Part shown: positions 1 through 7,302 of the stretch, one piece after another
How the letters are laid out: every line of letters begins with the position of its first letter
How positions within the stretch are numbered: position 1 is the stretch's first letter
NCBI GenBank assembly: GCA_038229135.1
Contig: JBBROS010000029.1
Span: 1 to 47,239 of the forward strand
Direction: 5' to 3'
From: JBBROS01 sp038229135
GTDB lineage: Bacteria > Pseudomonadota > Alphaproteobacteria > Acetobacterales > Acetobacteraceae
Length of the DNA: 47,239 nt
Program-made: the position numbers and the translations under genes
The notes under the pieces: model-generated
Told to the model about the DNA's origin: nothing
Database searches by the model: none
The model's input: the letters and a program-made list of their open reading frames with translations, nothing else

Positions 1-1
1 G

Positions 2-445
2 GTCCACCTCCAGCGACTGGTGTTCGACGATGCCGGGTTCGGCCTGGCCCGCCTGGACTCATCCCTGTTCGAGAGCACCCGCGCCGAGGAGGAAGCCATC
101 ATCGCCGAGGCCTCCGCCATCGGCACCGCGCTCGGCGTCACGCTCGACGCGTCCGGCGCCACCGAGCCCGGCCTCAGCCTCAAGCAGCAGGCCGGCGAGA
201 AGCCCTGGGCCACCTGCCGCCGCCCCTGGTCGCTGATGTACTTCACGGCCCACGGCCGAGCGCTGCCCTGCTGCATCGCCCCCTTCAGCGCGCGCGGCTA
301 CGAGAACTACACCCTCGGCGACGCCACGCAGCAGAGCCTCCGGGAAATGTGGAACAGCCCCGCCTACCAGGGCTTCCGCACCGCGCTGGTGAGCGAACAG
401 CCGCCGAAGCCCTGCCAAGGCTGCGGGCTCCGCTGGAGCCTCTGA
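2..445 (+). CDS. Radical SAM protein with SPASM-like C-terminus (5' end outside window)
   Basis: The reading frame is open from base 2 with no stop, so the gene begins upstream. The visible 147 residues open with VHLQRLVFDDAGFGLARL, which resembles the segment that closes the radical SAM barrel in SPASM-type enzymes. The rest holds a cysteine set typical of an auxiliary cluster: a Cys before RRPWSLMYF, a CC pair (ALPCCIAP) and a final CQGC. The phrase LREMWNSPAYQGFR is also common in SPASM tails. The CX3CX2C motif that binds SAM must lie outside the window, so the substrate cannot be judged. The stop overlaps the start of the next gene (TGATG), so the two are translationally coupled, and a joint role in modifying a surface glycan or lipid is an inference. 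A GTG at 20 would remove conserved sequence and is not the start. Confidence 0.75.
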   Translation, partial: VHLQRLVFDDAGFGLARLDSSLFESTRAEEEAIIAEASAIGTALGVTLDASGATEPGLSLKQQAGEKPWATCRRPWSLMYFTAHGRALPCCIAPFSARGYENYTLGDATQQSLREMWNSPAYQGFRTALVSEQPPKPCQGCGLRWSL

Positions 446-1164
446 TGGCGCTCCATCAGGTGGCCGTCGTCATCCCCACCTGGAACGAAGCCGACGCCAT
501 CGGCCCCGTCGTGGCGGAAGTGCTGGCCCAATGCCCGGGCCAGGTCATCGTGGCGGATGGCAACAGCACGGACGGCACCCAGGCCCGCGCCCGCCAGGCC
601 GGCGCCACCGTGGTGGACGCCGGGCGCGGCTACGGCCGGGCCTGTGCCATGGGCGCCGCCGCCGCCAGCCCGGGCTGCACCATCATCGCCTTCATGGACG
701 GCGACGGCGCCGACCGTCCCGACCAGCTGCATGCCCTCTGCCGCCCGCTGCTCGAGGGCACCCACGACTTCACGATCGCCTCCCGCACCCGAGGAAAGCG
801 GGACCCGGGGTCCATGCTGTGGCACCAGGTGCTCGCCGGCCAGGTCGCGGGCCGGCTCATGGGCGCCCTCTACGGCGTGCGCTACACCGACATGTGCGCC
901 CTCCGCGCCATCCGCCGCACCACGCTCGAGGCGCTCGGCATGACCGAGATGACCTATGGCTGGAACATCGAGATGCAGATGAAGGCCGCCCGCGCCGGCC
1001 TCCGCATCCAGGAATTCCCGGTTCCCTACCGCAACCGCGCGGCTGGGCACAGCAAGGTCGCCGGCTCCCTCGGCGGCACGCTCCGCGCCGGGTCGAAAAT
1101 CGTCAGCACCTTCGCCCGGGTGGCCGCAACGCCCGCTTCCCCCCTTCCCTTGCGGGAAGGGTGA
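445..1164 (+). CDS. Family 2 glycosyltransferase (polyprenyl-phosphate/DPM1-like)
   Basis: A 239-residue GT-A fold glycosyltransferase. The N-terminus VAVVIPTWNEADAIG and VIVADGNSTDGT form the nucleotide-sugar binding site, and FMDGDGADRPD carries the metal-binding DxD. The region RYTDMCALRAIRR followed by TYGWNIEMQMKAA and FPVPYRNRAAGHSKV matches DPM1/polyprenyl-phosphate glycosyltransferases and related GT2 enzymes. There is no C-terminal membrane pair, so it is probably a soluble or peripheral enzyme. The ATG at 445 overlaps the stop of the radical SAM gene; an upstream ATG in the same frame would sit inside that gene. The last residues, SPLPLREG, are encoded by a GC-rich palindromic repeat rather than by the original gene, so the ancestral C-terminus was probably different. 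The donor sugar and acceptor are unknown. Confidence 0.85.
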   Translation: MALHQVAVVIPTWNEADAIGPVVAEVLAQCPGQVIVADGNSTDGTQARARQAGATVVDAGRGYGRACAMGAAAASPGCTIIAFMDGDGADRPDQLHALCRPLLEGTHDFTIASRTRGKRDPGSMLWHQVLAGQVAGRLMGALYGVRYTDMCALRAIRRTTLEALGMTEMTYGWNIEMQMKAARAGLRIQEFPVPYRNRAAGHSKVAGSLGGTLRAGSKIVSTFARVAATPASPLPLREG

Positions 1165-1166
1165 CA
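1139..1166. repeat. GC-rich palindromic intergenic element, copy 1
   Basis: A perfect hairpin, CCCTTCCC-TTGC-GGGAAGGG, lies at the 3' end of the glycosyltransferase and includes its stop codon. The same TTGC-centred core recurs near 14.7, 26.7 and 35.7 kb, with diverged versions near 3.6 and 28.7 kb. Confidence 0.7.
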
Positions 1167-1265
1167 ACGGGCACGAACCCACACCGCGACCAACCGACAT
1201 CGAAATGAGATTGGACGGTCACCCAATCCGCGCCGATGGTGCGGAGAACCGGGGAGAACACCGCC

Positions 1266-3722
1266 ATGGCCGATCCGCTGAGCGCCGAACCCGGCTTTGA
1301 CACCCTTTCCGTCCGCGACCTGCTGGAGGCGCGGGACGTCTACCACAACCACCTGCTCGGCAAGCCGAACGTCGTCGGCACCGCCATCGGCCGCTACCTG
1401 ATCCGCGACGCCGACCACCACGCCCGGCTCGAGCACCGCCCGGTGCCCGATTACGGCGCCGAACGCCGCCTCGATAACGCCCACGTTCAGGACTATTCCT
1501 GGCCCTGCATCCTCGCCTTCGTGCGCGACTGGATGCACCCCTCGAGCTTCGGCCCCGGCGGGATGCGCCCCGACTTCTCGATCCCGCTCCGCCTCTACAT
1601 GCCCGATGGCCGCATCGTCCCGGTGTGCGTCGTGAAGGTCACGCCTGCCGAAGCCGCCCCCGCGCCCCCGCTCCGCCACGCCTTTCCGGACTCGCTCGCC
1701 GGCGGCGGCTACCCGCTCGTCGTAGAGGTCCAGGGCGCCGAACGCGTCGCCAGCGTGGGGTGCCTCGTCAGCGACGGCCACCTGACCTACGCCCTCACCA
1801 ACCGCCACGTCGTGGGCCAGCCGGGCGAGCCCGTCTACACGCGCCTTCGCGGGCAGCGCATGCGGATCGGCCAAGCCAGCGCCAGGCAGCTCACCCGCCT
1901 CCCCTTCGCCCAGGTCTATCCCGACTACCCCGGGACCCGCACCTATTCGGCGTTGGACGTCGGCCTCGTCGAGCTCGACGACACCAGCGGCTGGACCTCC
2001 CAGATCTACGGGATCGGCACCCTTGGCGAGTTGGCCGACATCAGCGAGCACACCATCTCCCTCCGCCTCGTCGGCGCCCCAGTCACGGCCTTCGGCGCCG
2101 CCTCCGGGCCGCTGGCCGGGCGCGTCAAGGCTTTGTTCTATCGCTACAAATCCGTGGGTGGCTTCGATTGGGTGGCCGACTACCTCATCGCCCCCGAGGA
2201 CGACACGAGCCCCCAGACCCACCCGGGCGACTCCGGCACCATCTGGTGCCTCGAGCCGGCCAAGCCCGGCGGCCGCGTCCGCCCGATCGCCATCGAGTGG
2301 GGCGGCCAGGCCCTGCTCGCAAACGACGCGACCACGAAGGTGAATGTCGCGCTGGCCACCTCGCTCAGCACCGTCTGCAACCTGCTCGACGTGGACGTGA
2401 AGACCGACCACAACACCGGTGTGCAGCCCTTCTGGGGCTCAGAGGGCCACTACACCATCGCCGCGATCGCCCTGCAGACCGTCGCCGACCCGGCGCTCCG
2501 CACCCTCATGCAGGCCAACGCCGCCCGCATCGCGTTCGACACCGCAAGCCTCGCCCCGGACGCCATCAAGGGCGCCCTGCAACAGGCCAAGGACAACGCC
2601 TTCATCCCGCTCGCCGACGTGCCGGACATCGTCTGGAAGCAGTCCCCCCGCTCCGTCCCCGGCGGCCGCGACACCCAGTTCAACGCCGTCACCCACCGCG
2701 CGACCGGCCCCGAACACCCCACCCACTACGCCGACATCGACCAGCCCGGCCCAGGCGGCCAGACCCTCCTGCAGGCCTCGCTCGCCAACCCGGCCAACGT
2801 GACCCCCGCCTTCTGGCAACACTTCTACGACCAGGCCGGCCAGACCGAGTCCCGCTCCCGCGGCCTCCTCCCCTTCCGCGTCTGGCAGTTCTTCGACGCC
2901 ATGGTCGCCGCCGTCCGCGCCCACGACGCCGCCCGCTTCGTCTGCGCTGCCGGCATCCTCTCCCACTATGTGGGCGATGCCTGCCAACCCCTCCACGGCT
3001 CCATCTTCTCCAACGGCAAGCCCGCCGGCGGCACCACCAAGACCGTGAACCACCGGGACGGCACCACCAGCGAGGTTAGGGTCAAACCCGGTGAAGGCGT
3101 CCATTCCGCCTACGAGGACACCATGATCGACGCCCACGCGAAGGACCTGCAGGCGGCCATCCCCGCCGTACTTCGCCGCGCTAAGCCCGCGCCCCGCGTC
3201 GCCAACGGCCAGCAGGCCGCCACCGCCATCCTCCGCCTCATGCAGCGCGCCGCAACCGCCATCCCGCCCGAGGCGCTCGTGGACGCCTACATCGCAGCCG
3301 GCGGCGGCAAGTCCCGCCGGACCATCGACGCCCTCTGGTCCGCCTTCGGCCCCCAAACCGTGGGTGTCATGGCCGACGGCGCCCAAACCCTCGCCATGCT
3401 TTGGGACAGCGCCTGGCACGAAGGGGGCGGCATCCCCCGCGCCACCGCCGCCATCCCCGAACCCGCCCTGCAACGCCTCTATGAAGACCCGGCCTTCATC
3501 CCCTCCCTCGACCTCGACCACATCGCCCCTGCCCTGGTCCTACCCCCTGTCGCCAAGACCCCTCCTCCCCCCTCCCCTCGCGGCAGGGGCCGGGAAAGGG
3601 GGACCACGAGCAGCAACCTGGATCCGCCCAAGGATCTGCCACCGCGAGCCGCAAGCGTGGCGATGCAACGGCCAGCACAGCCAACCCCGGCCACCAACAG
3701 ACCACGACGAAAAATCACGTAG
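1266..3722 (+). CDS. Trypsin-like serine protease fused to zinc phospholipase C / S1-P1 nuclease-like domain
   Basis: An 818-residue two-enzyme fusion without a signal peptide. Residues about 150-350 are a trypsin-like domain with all three catalytic motifs: His181 in TNRHVV, Asp231 in SALDVGL and Ser323 in HPGDSGT. Residues 390 to about 730 match the zinc phospholipase C/S1-P1 nuclease superfamily. Trp390 and His395 (WGSEGH) reproduce the Trp1/His6 spacing of P1 nuclease. Asp451 or Asp454, His487, the HYVGDACQPLH motif (His567, Asp571, His577) and His613 with Glu617 complete the three-zinc set; the Glu is as in phospholipase C. In that family the zinc-binding Trp is the mature N-terminus, whereas here it is internal, which suggests activation by proteolysis. 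The start is the ATG at 1266, after GGGGAGAAC. The last ~50 residues are low complexity and run through a GC-rich repeat. Substrate and location are unknown. Confidence 0.8.
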   Translation: MADPLSAEPGFDTLSVRDLLEARDVYHNHLLGKPNVVGTAIGRYLIRDADHHARLEHRPVPDYGAERRLDNAHVQDYSWPCILAFVRDWMHPSSFGPGGMRPDFSIPLRLYMPDGRIVPVCVVKVTPAEAAPAPPLRHAFPDSLAGGGYPLVVEVQGAERVASVGCLVSDGHLTYALTNRHVVGQPGEPVYTRLRGQRMRIGQASARQLTRLPFAQVYPDYPGTRTYSALDVGLVELDDTSGWTSQIYGIGTLGELADISEHTISLRLVGAPVTAFGAASGPLAGRVKALFYRYKSVGGFDWVADYLIAPEDDTSPQTHPGDSGTIWCLEPAKPGGRVRPIAIEWGGQALLANDATTKVNVALATSLSTVCNLLDVDVKTDHNTGVQPFWGSEGHYTIAAIALQTVADPALRTLMQANAARIAFDTASLAPDAIKGALQQAKDNAFIPLADVPDIVWKQSPRSVPGGRDTQFNAVTHRATGPEHPTHYADIDQPGPGGQTLLQASLANPANVTPAFWQHFYDQAGQTESRSRGLLPFRVWQFFDAMVAAVRAHDAARFVCAAGILSHYVGDACQPLHGSIFSNGKPAGGTTKTVNHRDGTTSEVRVKPGEGVHSAYEDTMIDAHAKDLQAAIPAVLRRAKPAPRVANGQQAATAILRLMQRAATAIPPEALVDAYIAAGGGKSRRTIDALWSAFGPQTVGVMADGAQTLAMLWDSAWHEGGGIPRATAAIPEPALQRLYEDPAFIPSLDLDHIAPALVLPPVAKTPPPPSPRGRGRERGTTSSNLDPPKDLPPRAASVAMQRPAQPTPATNRPRRKIT
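3561..3603. repeat. GC-rich palindromic element, copy 2 (diverged)
   Basis: CCCCTCCCCTCGCGGCAGGG followed by GCCGGGAAAGGGGG has the same arrangement as the other copies (pyrimidine run, short loop, purine run) but with TCGCGGC in place of TTGCGGG. It lies inside the 3' end of the protease fusion gene and encodes a Pro/Arg/Gly tail. Confidence 0.5.
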
Positions 3723-3763
3723 GGACCGTTGCGGTGACGATCATATCGCGTTAGCCCACAGGC

Positions 3764-5263
3764 ATGCTCCGAGCTGCCGTCCTTCTAGCCCTGATCGCAA
3801 CCCCAGCCCTCGCCGCGCCGGCACCGATCAACGACCCCTTCCCCCGCATCCAGCCGAGCGGCCTCGCGCTGCGCATGGTCCCATTCGTCACCATCCCGCC
3901 CGATGGCGCCGTGACCGGCCCTGCCGCCCTCATCCAATACGTGACGGTGGCACCCGACGGTAGCCGCCGCCTGTTCATCAACGACCTCAACGGCACCATC
4001 TTCCGCACCGACCAGGCTGGGACCGCCCCGGTGCAATTCCTCGACGTGCGCACCACCGTCCCACAAGCCTTCAACTACTACGTGCCCACCGGCCCCGGCC
4101 TCGCAGGCCTCGCCTTCCACCCGAACTTCGGCACCGACCCCGCCAAGCCCGGCTTCGCCACCTTCTACACCGGCGGCTACGTCCACGACGACGGTGCGCT
4201 CGCACCAGCCAAAACGATCGGGACGGCCAGCCCCAACGGCAGCACGGACCTGTTCGAGGTGCGGGAATGGACGGCCACGGACCCCGCCGCCGCTACCTTC
4301 CAGGGCACGTCCCGCCCCGTGCTGCGCGTCAGCGGCGGCGCCAGCAACGCCATGATCGCGTTCAACCCCACCGCCGCACCCGGCACGAGCGACTATGGGA
4401 ACCTGTACATAGCGCTCAGCCAGAACGAGGAGAACGACGCCAACGCCGCCGCCCGCAACCTCGCCCTCCCCTACGGCAAGCTGCTGCGCATCAACCCCCT
4501 CGCCCAAGGCGCCGACGGCTACACCGTCCCGGCCGACAACCCTTACGTCCTGACGCCGGGCGACCTGCCCGAGATCTACGTCAGCGGCCTGCGCAACCCG
4601 CAGACCTTCGGGTGGGATAAGGCGACCGGCACGATGTATATCAACGACCTCGGCGAGGCTCGCATCGAGGAGGTCAACGTCGGCATCAAGGGCGCCGATT
4701 ACGGCTGGTCCACCCGCGAGGGCCCCTACGCCACCGGCGCTGCCTACGGCCTCGTGGACGATTACAACATCTACCCCCGCATCTCCTCGGCCCCCGACGG
4801 CACGGCCGATCCCGTAGCCTGCTACAGCCACAACGAGGGCTACGCCATCGGCAGCGGATACCTCTACCGCGGCAGCGCGCTCCCCAGCCTCTACGGCCAC
4901 TACATCATGGCCGACATCGTCCTCGGCCGCATCCTCACCTTCGACCCCGCCCAGCCCGGCGGCGGCACCTGCGCCACCACCACCGTCACCGAGATCGCCC
5001 TCACCGGCCCAAGCGGCGGTGCCCAACTCGACCTCACCCAACTCTACGGCTACCCCGGCTGGTTCAACTCCCCCCGCGTCGACGCCCGCCTCAGCCCCGA
5101 CGCCGACGGCGAGCCGCTGCTCCTGCTCAAGGCCACCGGTGTCGCCTACAGCCTCCTCGCCCAGGACGTGCCAGAGCCTGCCACCCTGGCGCTGCTCGCA
5201 CCCTTGGCCCTCCTGGCCCGGCGCACGCGGGCTGGCACCGTGGCTAAGCGGAAGGCAGAGTAG
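3764..5263 (+). CDS. Secreted PQQ-dependent sugar dehydrogenase-like protein with PEP-CTERM tail
   Basis: A 499-residue exported protein. Residues 1-18 are a cleavable signal peptide (MLRAAVLLALIATPALAA). The body is a six-bladed propeller of the glucose/sorbosone dehydrogenase (soluble GDH, Yli/HHIP-like) family, recognisable from GLAGLAFHPNFG, LALPYGKLLRINP, YVSGLRNPQTFGWD, EEVNVGIKGADYGW and GSGYLYRGSALPSLYG. The family uses PQQ to oxidise aldoses at the cell surface; the exact sugar cannot be inferred. The C-terminus carries a PEP-CTERM sorting signal: VPEPATLALL at residue 469, a hydrophobic stretch and an Arg-rich end. It should therefore be processed by an exosortase, which is not in the window. 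XrtA-type polysaccharide export genes at 18-20 kb suggest the system operates in this organism. Confidence 0.85.
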   Translation: MLRAAVLLALIATPALAAPAPINDPFPRIQPSGLALRMVPFVTIPPDGAVTGPAALIQYVTVAPDGSRRLFINDLNGTIFRTDQAGTAPVQFLDVRTTVPQAFNYYVPTGPGLAGLAFHPNFGTDPAKPGFATFYTGGYVHDDGALAPAKTIGTASPNGSTDLFEVREWTATDPAAATFQGTSRPVLRVSGGASNAMIAFNPTAAPGTSDYGNLYIALSQNEENDANAAARNLALPYGKLLRINPLAQGADGYTVPADNPYVLTPGDLPEIYVSGLRNPQTFGWDKATGTMYINDLGEARIEEVNVGIKGADYGWSTREGPYATGAAYGLVDDYNIYPRISSAPDGTADPVACYSHNEGYAIGSGYLYRGSALPSLYGHYIMADIVLGRILTFDPAQPGGGTCATTTVTEIALTGPSGGAQLDLTQLYGYPGWFNSPRVDARLSPDADGEPLLLLKATGVAYSLLAQDVPEPATLALLAPLALLARRTRAGTVAKRKAE

Positions 5264-5286
5264 GCGCCTACCGCCCGGAGTCTCCG

Positions 5287-5979
5287 ATGCTGCCCCGTCA
5301 TACCATTGTCTCCCTCGCCGCCTTGCTGGCCGCCTGCGCGCCCGGCCAGCCCGGCAGCCCCACCGCCATCCGCGAGCCCGGCCGTGCCGCAAACCCCATC
5401 TTCGCCACGCAGATCGCCGGCCCCTCCACCTTCCTCGCCCCCATGCCCACCGCCATCGTCGTCCTCACGCCCGGCGACCTCAACCGCAACCGCGCCTTCT
5501 GCACCGCCATCACCAGCCGCCTGCCCACCGCCCAGCAGGCCCTCGCCGCCTCCGTGGTCGCCCCCAGCCTCGTGCTCACCAGCTGGCTCGTGCAGCTCCC
5601 CGAGGTGCCGGCGGACCGCGCGACGGACTGCGACTTCCTCGTCGGCACCTACGACTATGCCCGGAGCGCCCGCCTGCTCTCCGCCGTGCAGCTCTCCGAA
5701 GGCCAGCTCTCCGGCCCCGGCCCGTTCCTGCTCATGGTCATCCCGGACCGCGCCGGGCTCCACGTGGCCGGGCTCGACGGCAGCCGATATGCCGCCACGG
5801 ACTTCCCGCAATTCGTGGACAGCTGGGGCAGCGCCCTGCGCCAAACCGAAGCCCAGGTCACCCGTACGCCCGACGAGCCCGGCATCGTCCGCAGCCTGTT
5901 CAACCTCGTCGGCGCCATCCTTCGAACCGTCGTCGGAGTCGCAGGCGGCGTCGTCCGCGGCGTCATCCTCGGGCTGTAG
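5287..5979 (+). CDS. Hypothetical lipoprotein
   Basis: 230 residues beginning MLPRHTIVSLAALLAAC. The lipobox LAAC at Cys17 marks it as a lipoprotein, probably on the periplasmic side of a membrane. The mature part has no family I recognise. It contains a Cys pair (FC at about residue 75 and DC at about 116) and ends in a glycine/valine-rich hydrophobic stretch, LVGAILRTVVGVAGGVV, that could be a membrane-active helix. The ATG follows CCCGGAGTCTCCG, a plausible ribosome binding site. It starts 23 bases after the sugar dehydrogenase gene and may be cotranscribed with it. Its 3' end overlaps the convergent Hsp70 gene by 17 bases. Confidence 0.65.
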   Translation: MLPRHTIVSLAALLAACAPGQPGSPTAIREPGRAANPIFATQIAGPSTFLAPMPTAIVVLTPGDLNRNRAFCTAITSRLPTAQQALAASVVAPSLVLTSWLVQLPEVPADRATDCDFLVGTYDYARSARLLSAVQLSEGQLSGPGPFLLMVIPDRAGLHVAGLDGSRYAATDFPQFVDSWGSALRQTEAQVTRTPDEPGIVRSLFNLVGAILRTVVGVAGGVVRGVILGL

Positions 5980-7225
5980 CCGCCCGATCCCGCCCGATCA
6001 GCGCCAAACCCTCGGCCACGCTGACGAACTCCCCCCCGCCCGTCACCCGGCGCTCCCCGAAGCGCCGGGTGAACACGGCCCGCACGGCCGGCACCAGGGA
6101 CGTGCCGCCCGTCAGGAACACGCGGTCGATCCGCGCATCCTCCAGCCCCGCCTGCGACAGCGCCGCATCGGCGGCCGCCTCGATGCGTGCAAGCTCCGGC
6201 CCGATCCATCGCTCGAACTCCCCCCGCCGGATGGTCGCGTCGATCCGGAACCCCTCGTGCTCGAACCGCAACGCCGCCTCGTCCGCCCCGGAGAGCGCCG
6301 CCTTCACGCCCGACACGGCCCGATACAGCGCGTACCCGGCCTCGTCCCGCACCAGCCGCAGCAGCGCCTGCAGCTGCTCCGGCCGTGCCGCCGTGCGCGC
6401 CACCGTCTCGATGTCCCGCATCATCCTCGGCGCCCGCATCACCGAAAGCCGATGCCAGCGTGCGAAGCTCGAATAGTACTCGGCCGGCACCGGCATGTCC
6501 TTCCCGAACACCCGGTAGGTGCTGCCCTTACCCAGTAGCGGCGCCACCACGTGGTCCATGATCCGCGCGTCGAAGCTGTCCCCGGCCACGCCCACGCCCG
6601 CATTGCCCAGCGCCTGGACCGGCCCGCCCGGCTCGAACCGCAGCACCGAGAAATCGCTCGTCCCGCCGCCGAAGTCCCCGATCAATACCGTCGCCGCCCC
6701 GTCGAGCGTGCGCGCGAAGCGATAGCCGGCCGCCTCCGGCTCCAGCGCCGTCTGCACGCCTCCCCACCCGACACGGGCATAGGCCCCGCGAAGCCGCGCC
6801 TCGCCCAGCGGATCGTCCGCCGACTCGCCCGCGAACCGCACCGGCCGCCCCGCCACCAGCACGTCCCCGCCCGCCGCCTGCGGCACCACCGGCCGGAGGA
6901 ACAGCGCCACCAGGTCCTCCAGCCCGTAGCGCTGCCCGAACACCGTGGTCTCCGAAAAGCTCCGCTGCGCGAGGTAGGACTTGAGCGACATCAGCAGCCG
7001 ACTCTCGAGCGGGTCGTCCAGGTAGGCCTCGATCGCTGCCGGGCCGACCGCGTGCTGCACGGCCAGGTTCCGCGCGCTGCCCTCGTTCCAGAAACACAGC
7101 AAGGACCGCACGACGTCCAGCTCCGCCGCCCCGAACCGGTGCCGCACCGTCTGCGCCGAGCCGTCCGGCAGCAGCCGGGTGACCACCGTGTTGGTGGTGC
7201 CGAAATCCACGCCGATGACCGCCAC
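5963..7225 (-). CDS. Hsp70 family protein, YegD-like (short, ATPase domain only)
   Basis: A 420-residue protein of the actin/Hsp70 ATPase fold. The phosphate-1 loop is IGVDFGTTNTV, phosphate-2 is LIGDFGGGTSDFSVLRF and the adenosine motif is VFLTGGTSLVPAV. It is far shorter than DnaK (about 640) and lacks a recognisable substrate-binding domain and lid, which matches the YegD subgroup of Hsp70-like proteins whose client is not established. The start is the GTG at 7225: the conserved VIGVDFG begins three codons later and upstream codons are unrelated Arg/Ala-rich sequence. It lies 77 bases downstream of the glucosidase gene on the same strand. Confidence 0.85.
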   Translation of the reverse strand: MAVIGVDFGTTNTVVTRLLPDGSAQTVRHRFGAAELDVVRSLLCFWNEGSARNLAVQHAVGPAAIEAYLDDPLESRLLMSLKSYLAQRSFSETTVFGQRYGLEDLVALFLRPVVPQAAGGDVLVAGRPVRFAGESADDPLGEARLRGAYARVGWGGVQTALEPEAAGYRFARTLDGAATVLIGDFGGGTSDFSVLRFEPGGPVQALGNAGVGVAGDSFDARIMDHVVAPLLGKGSTYRVFGKDMPVPAEYYSSFARWHRLSVMRAPRMMRDIETVARTAARPEQLQALLRLVRDEAGYALYRAVSGVKAALSGADEAALRFEHEGFRIDATIRRGEFERWIGPELARIEAAADAALSQAGLEDARIDRVFLTGGTSLVPAVRAVFTRRFGERRVTGGGEFVSVAEGLALIGRDRAATARG

Positions 7226-7302
7226 CCGAACCCTCGCCCCCCGGCTCCGCCTAGCGGCCGAGCGGCGGTGTCTAGCGTTGCGGACGGTCCGGCGCCAGCC
7301 GC

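Noticed and set aside
1139..1166. Hairpin as a classical intrinsic terminator
   Set aside because: There is a strong stem but no T-run follows, and the same element occurs in places where termination is not needed.
1026..2411. Long open frame on the minus strand opposite the glycosyltransferase and protease fusion
   Set aside because: Its product is Gly/Ala/Val/Asp-rich nonsense with no family similarity, while the plus-strand frames carry clear motifs. Such long antisense frames are expected at this GC content; the same applies to 2439-3521, 3785-5392 and many others.
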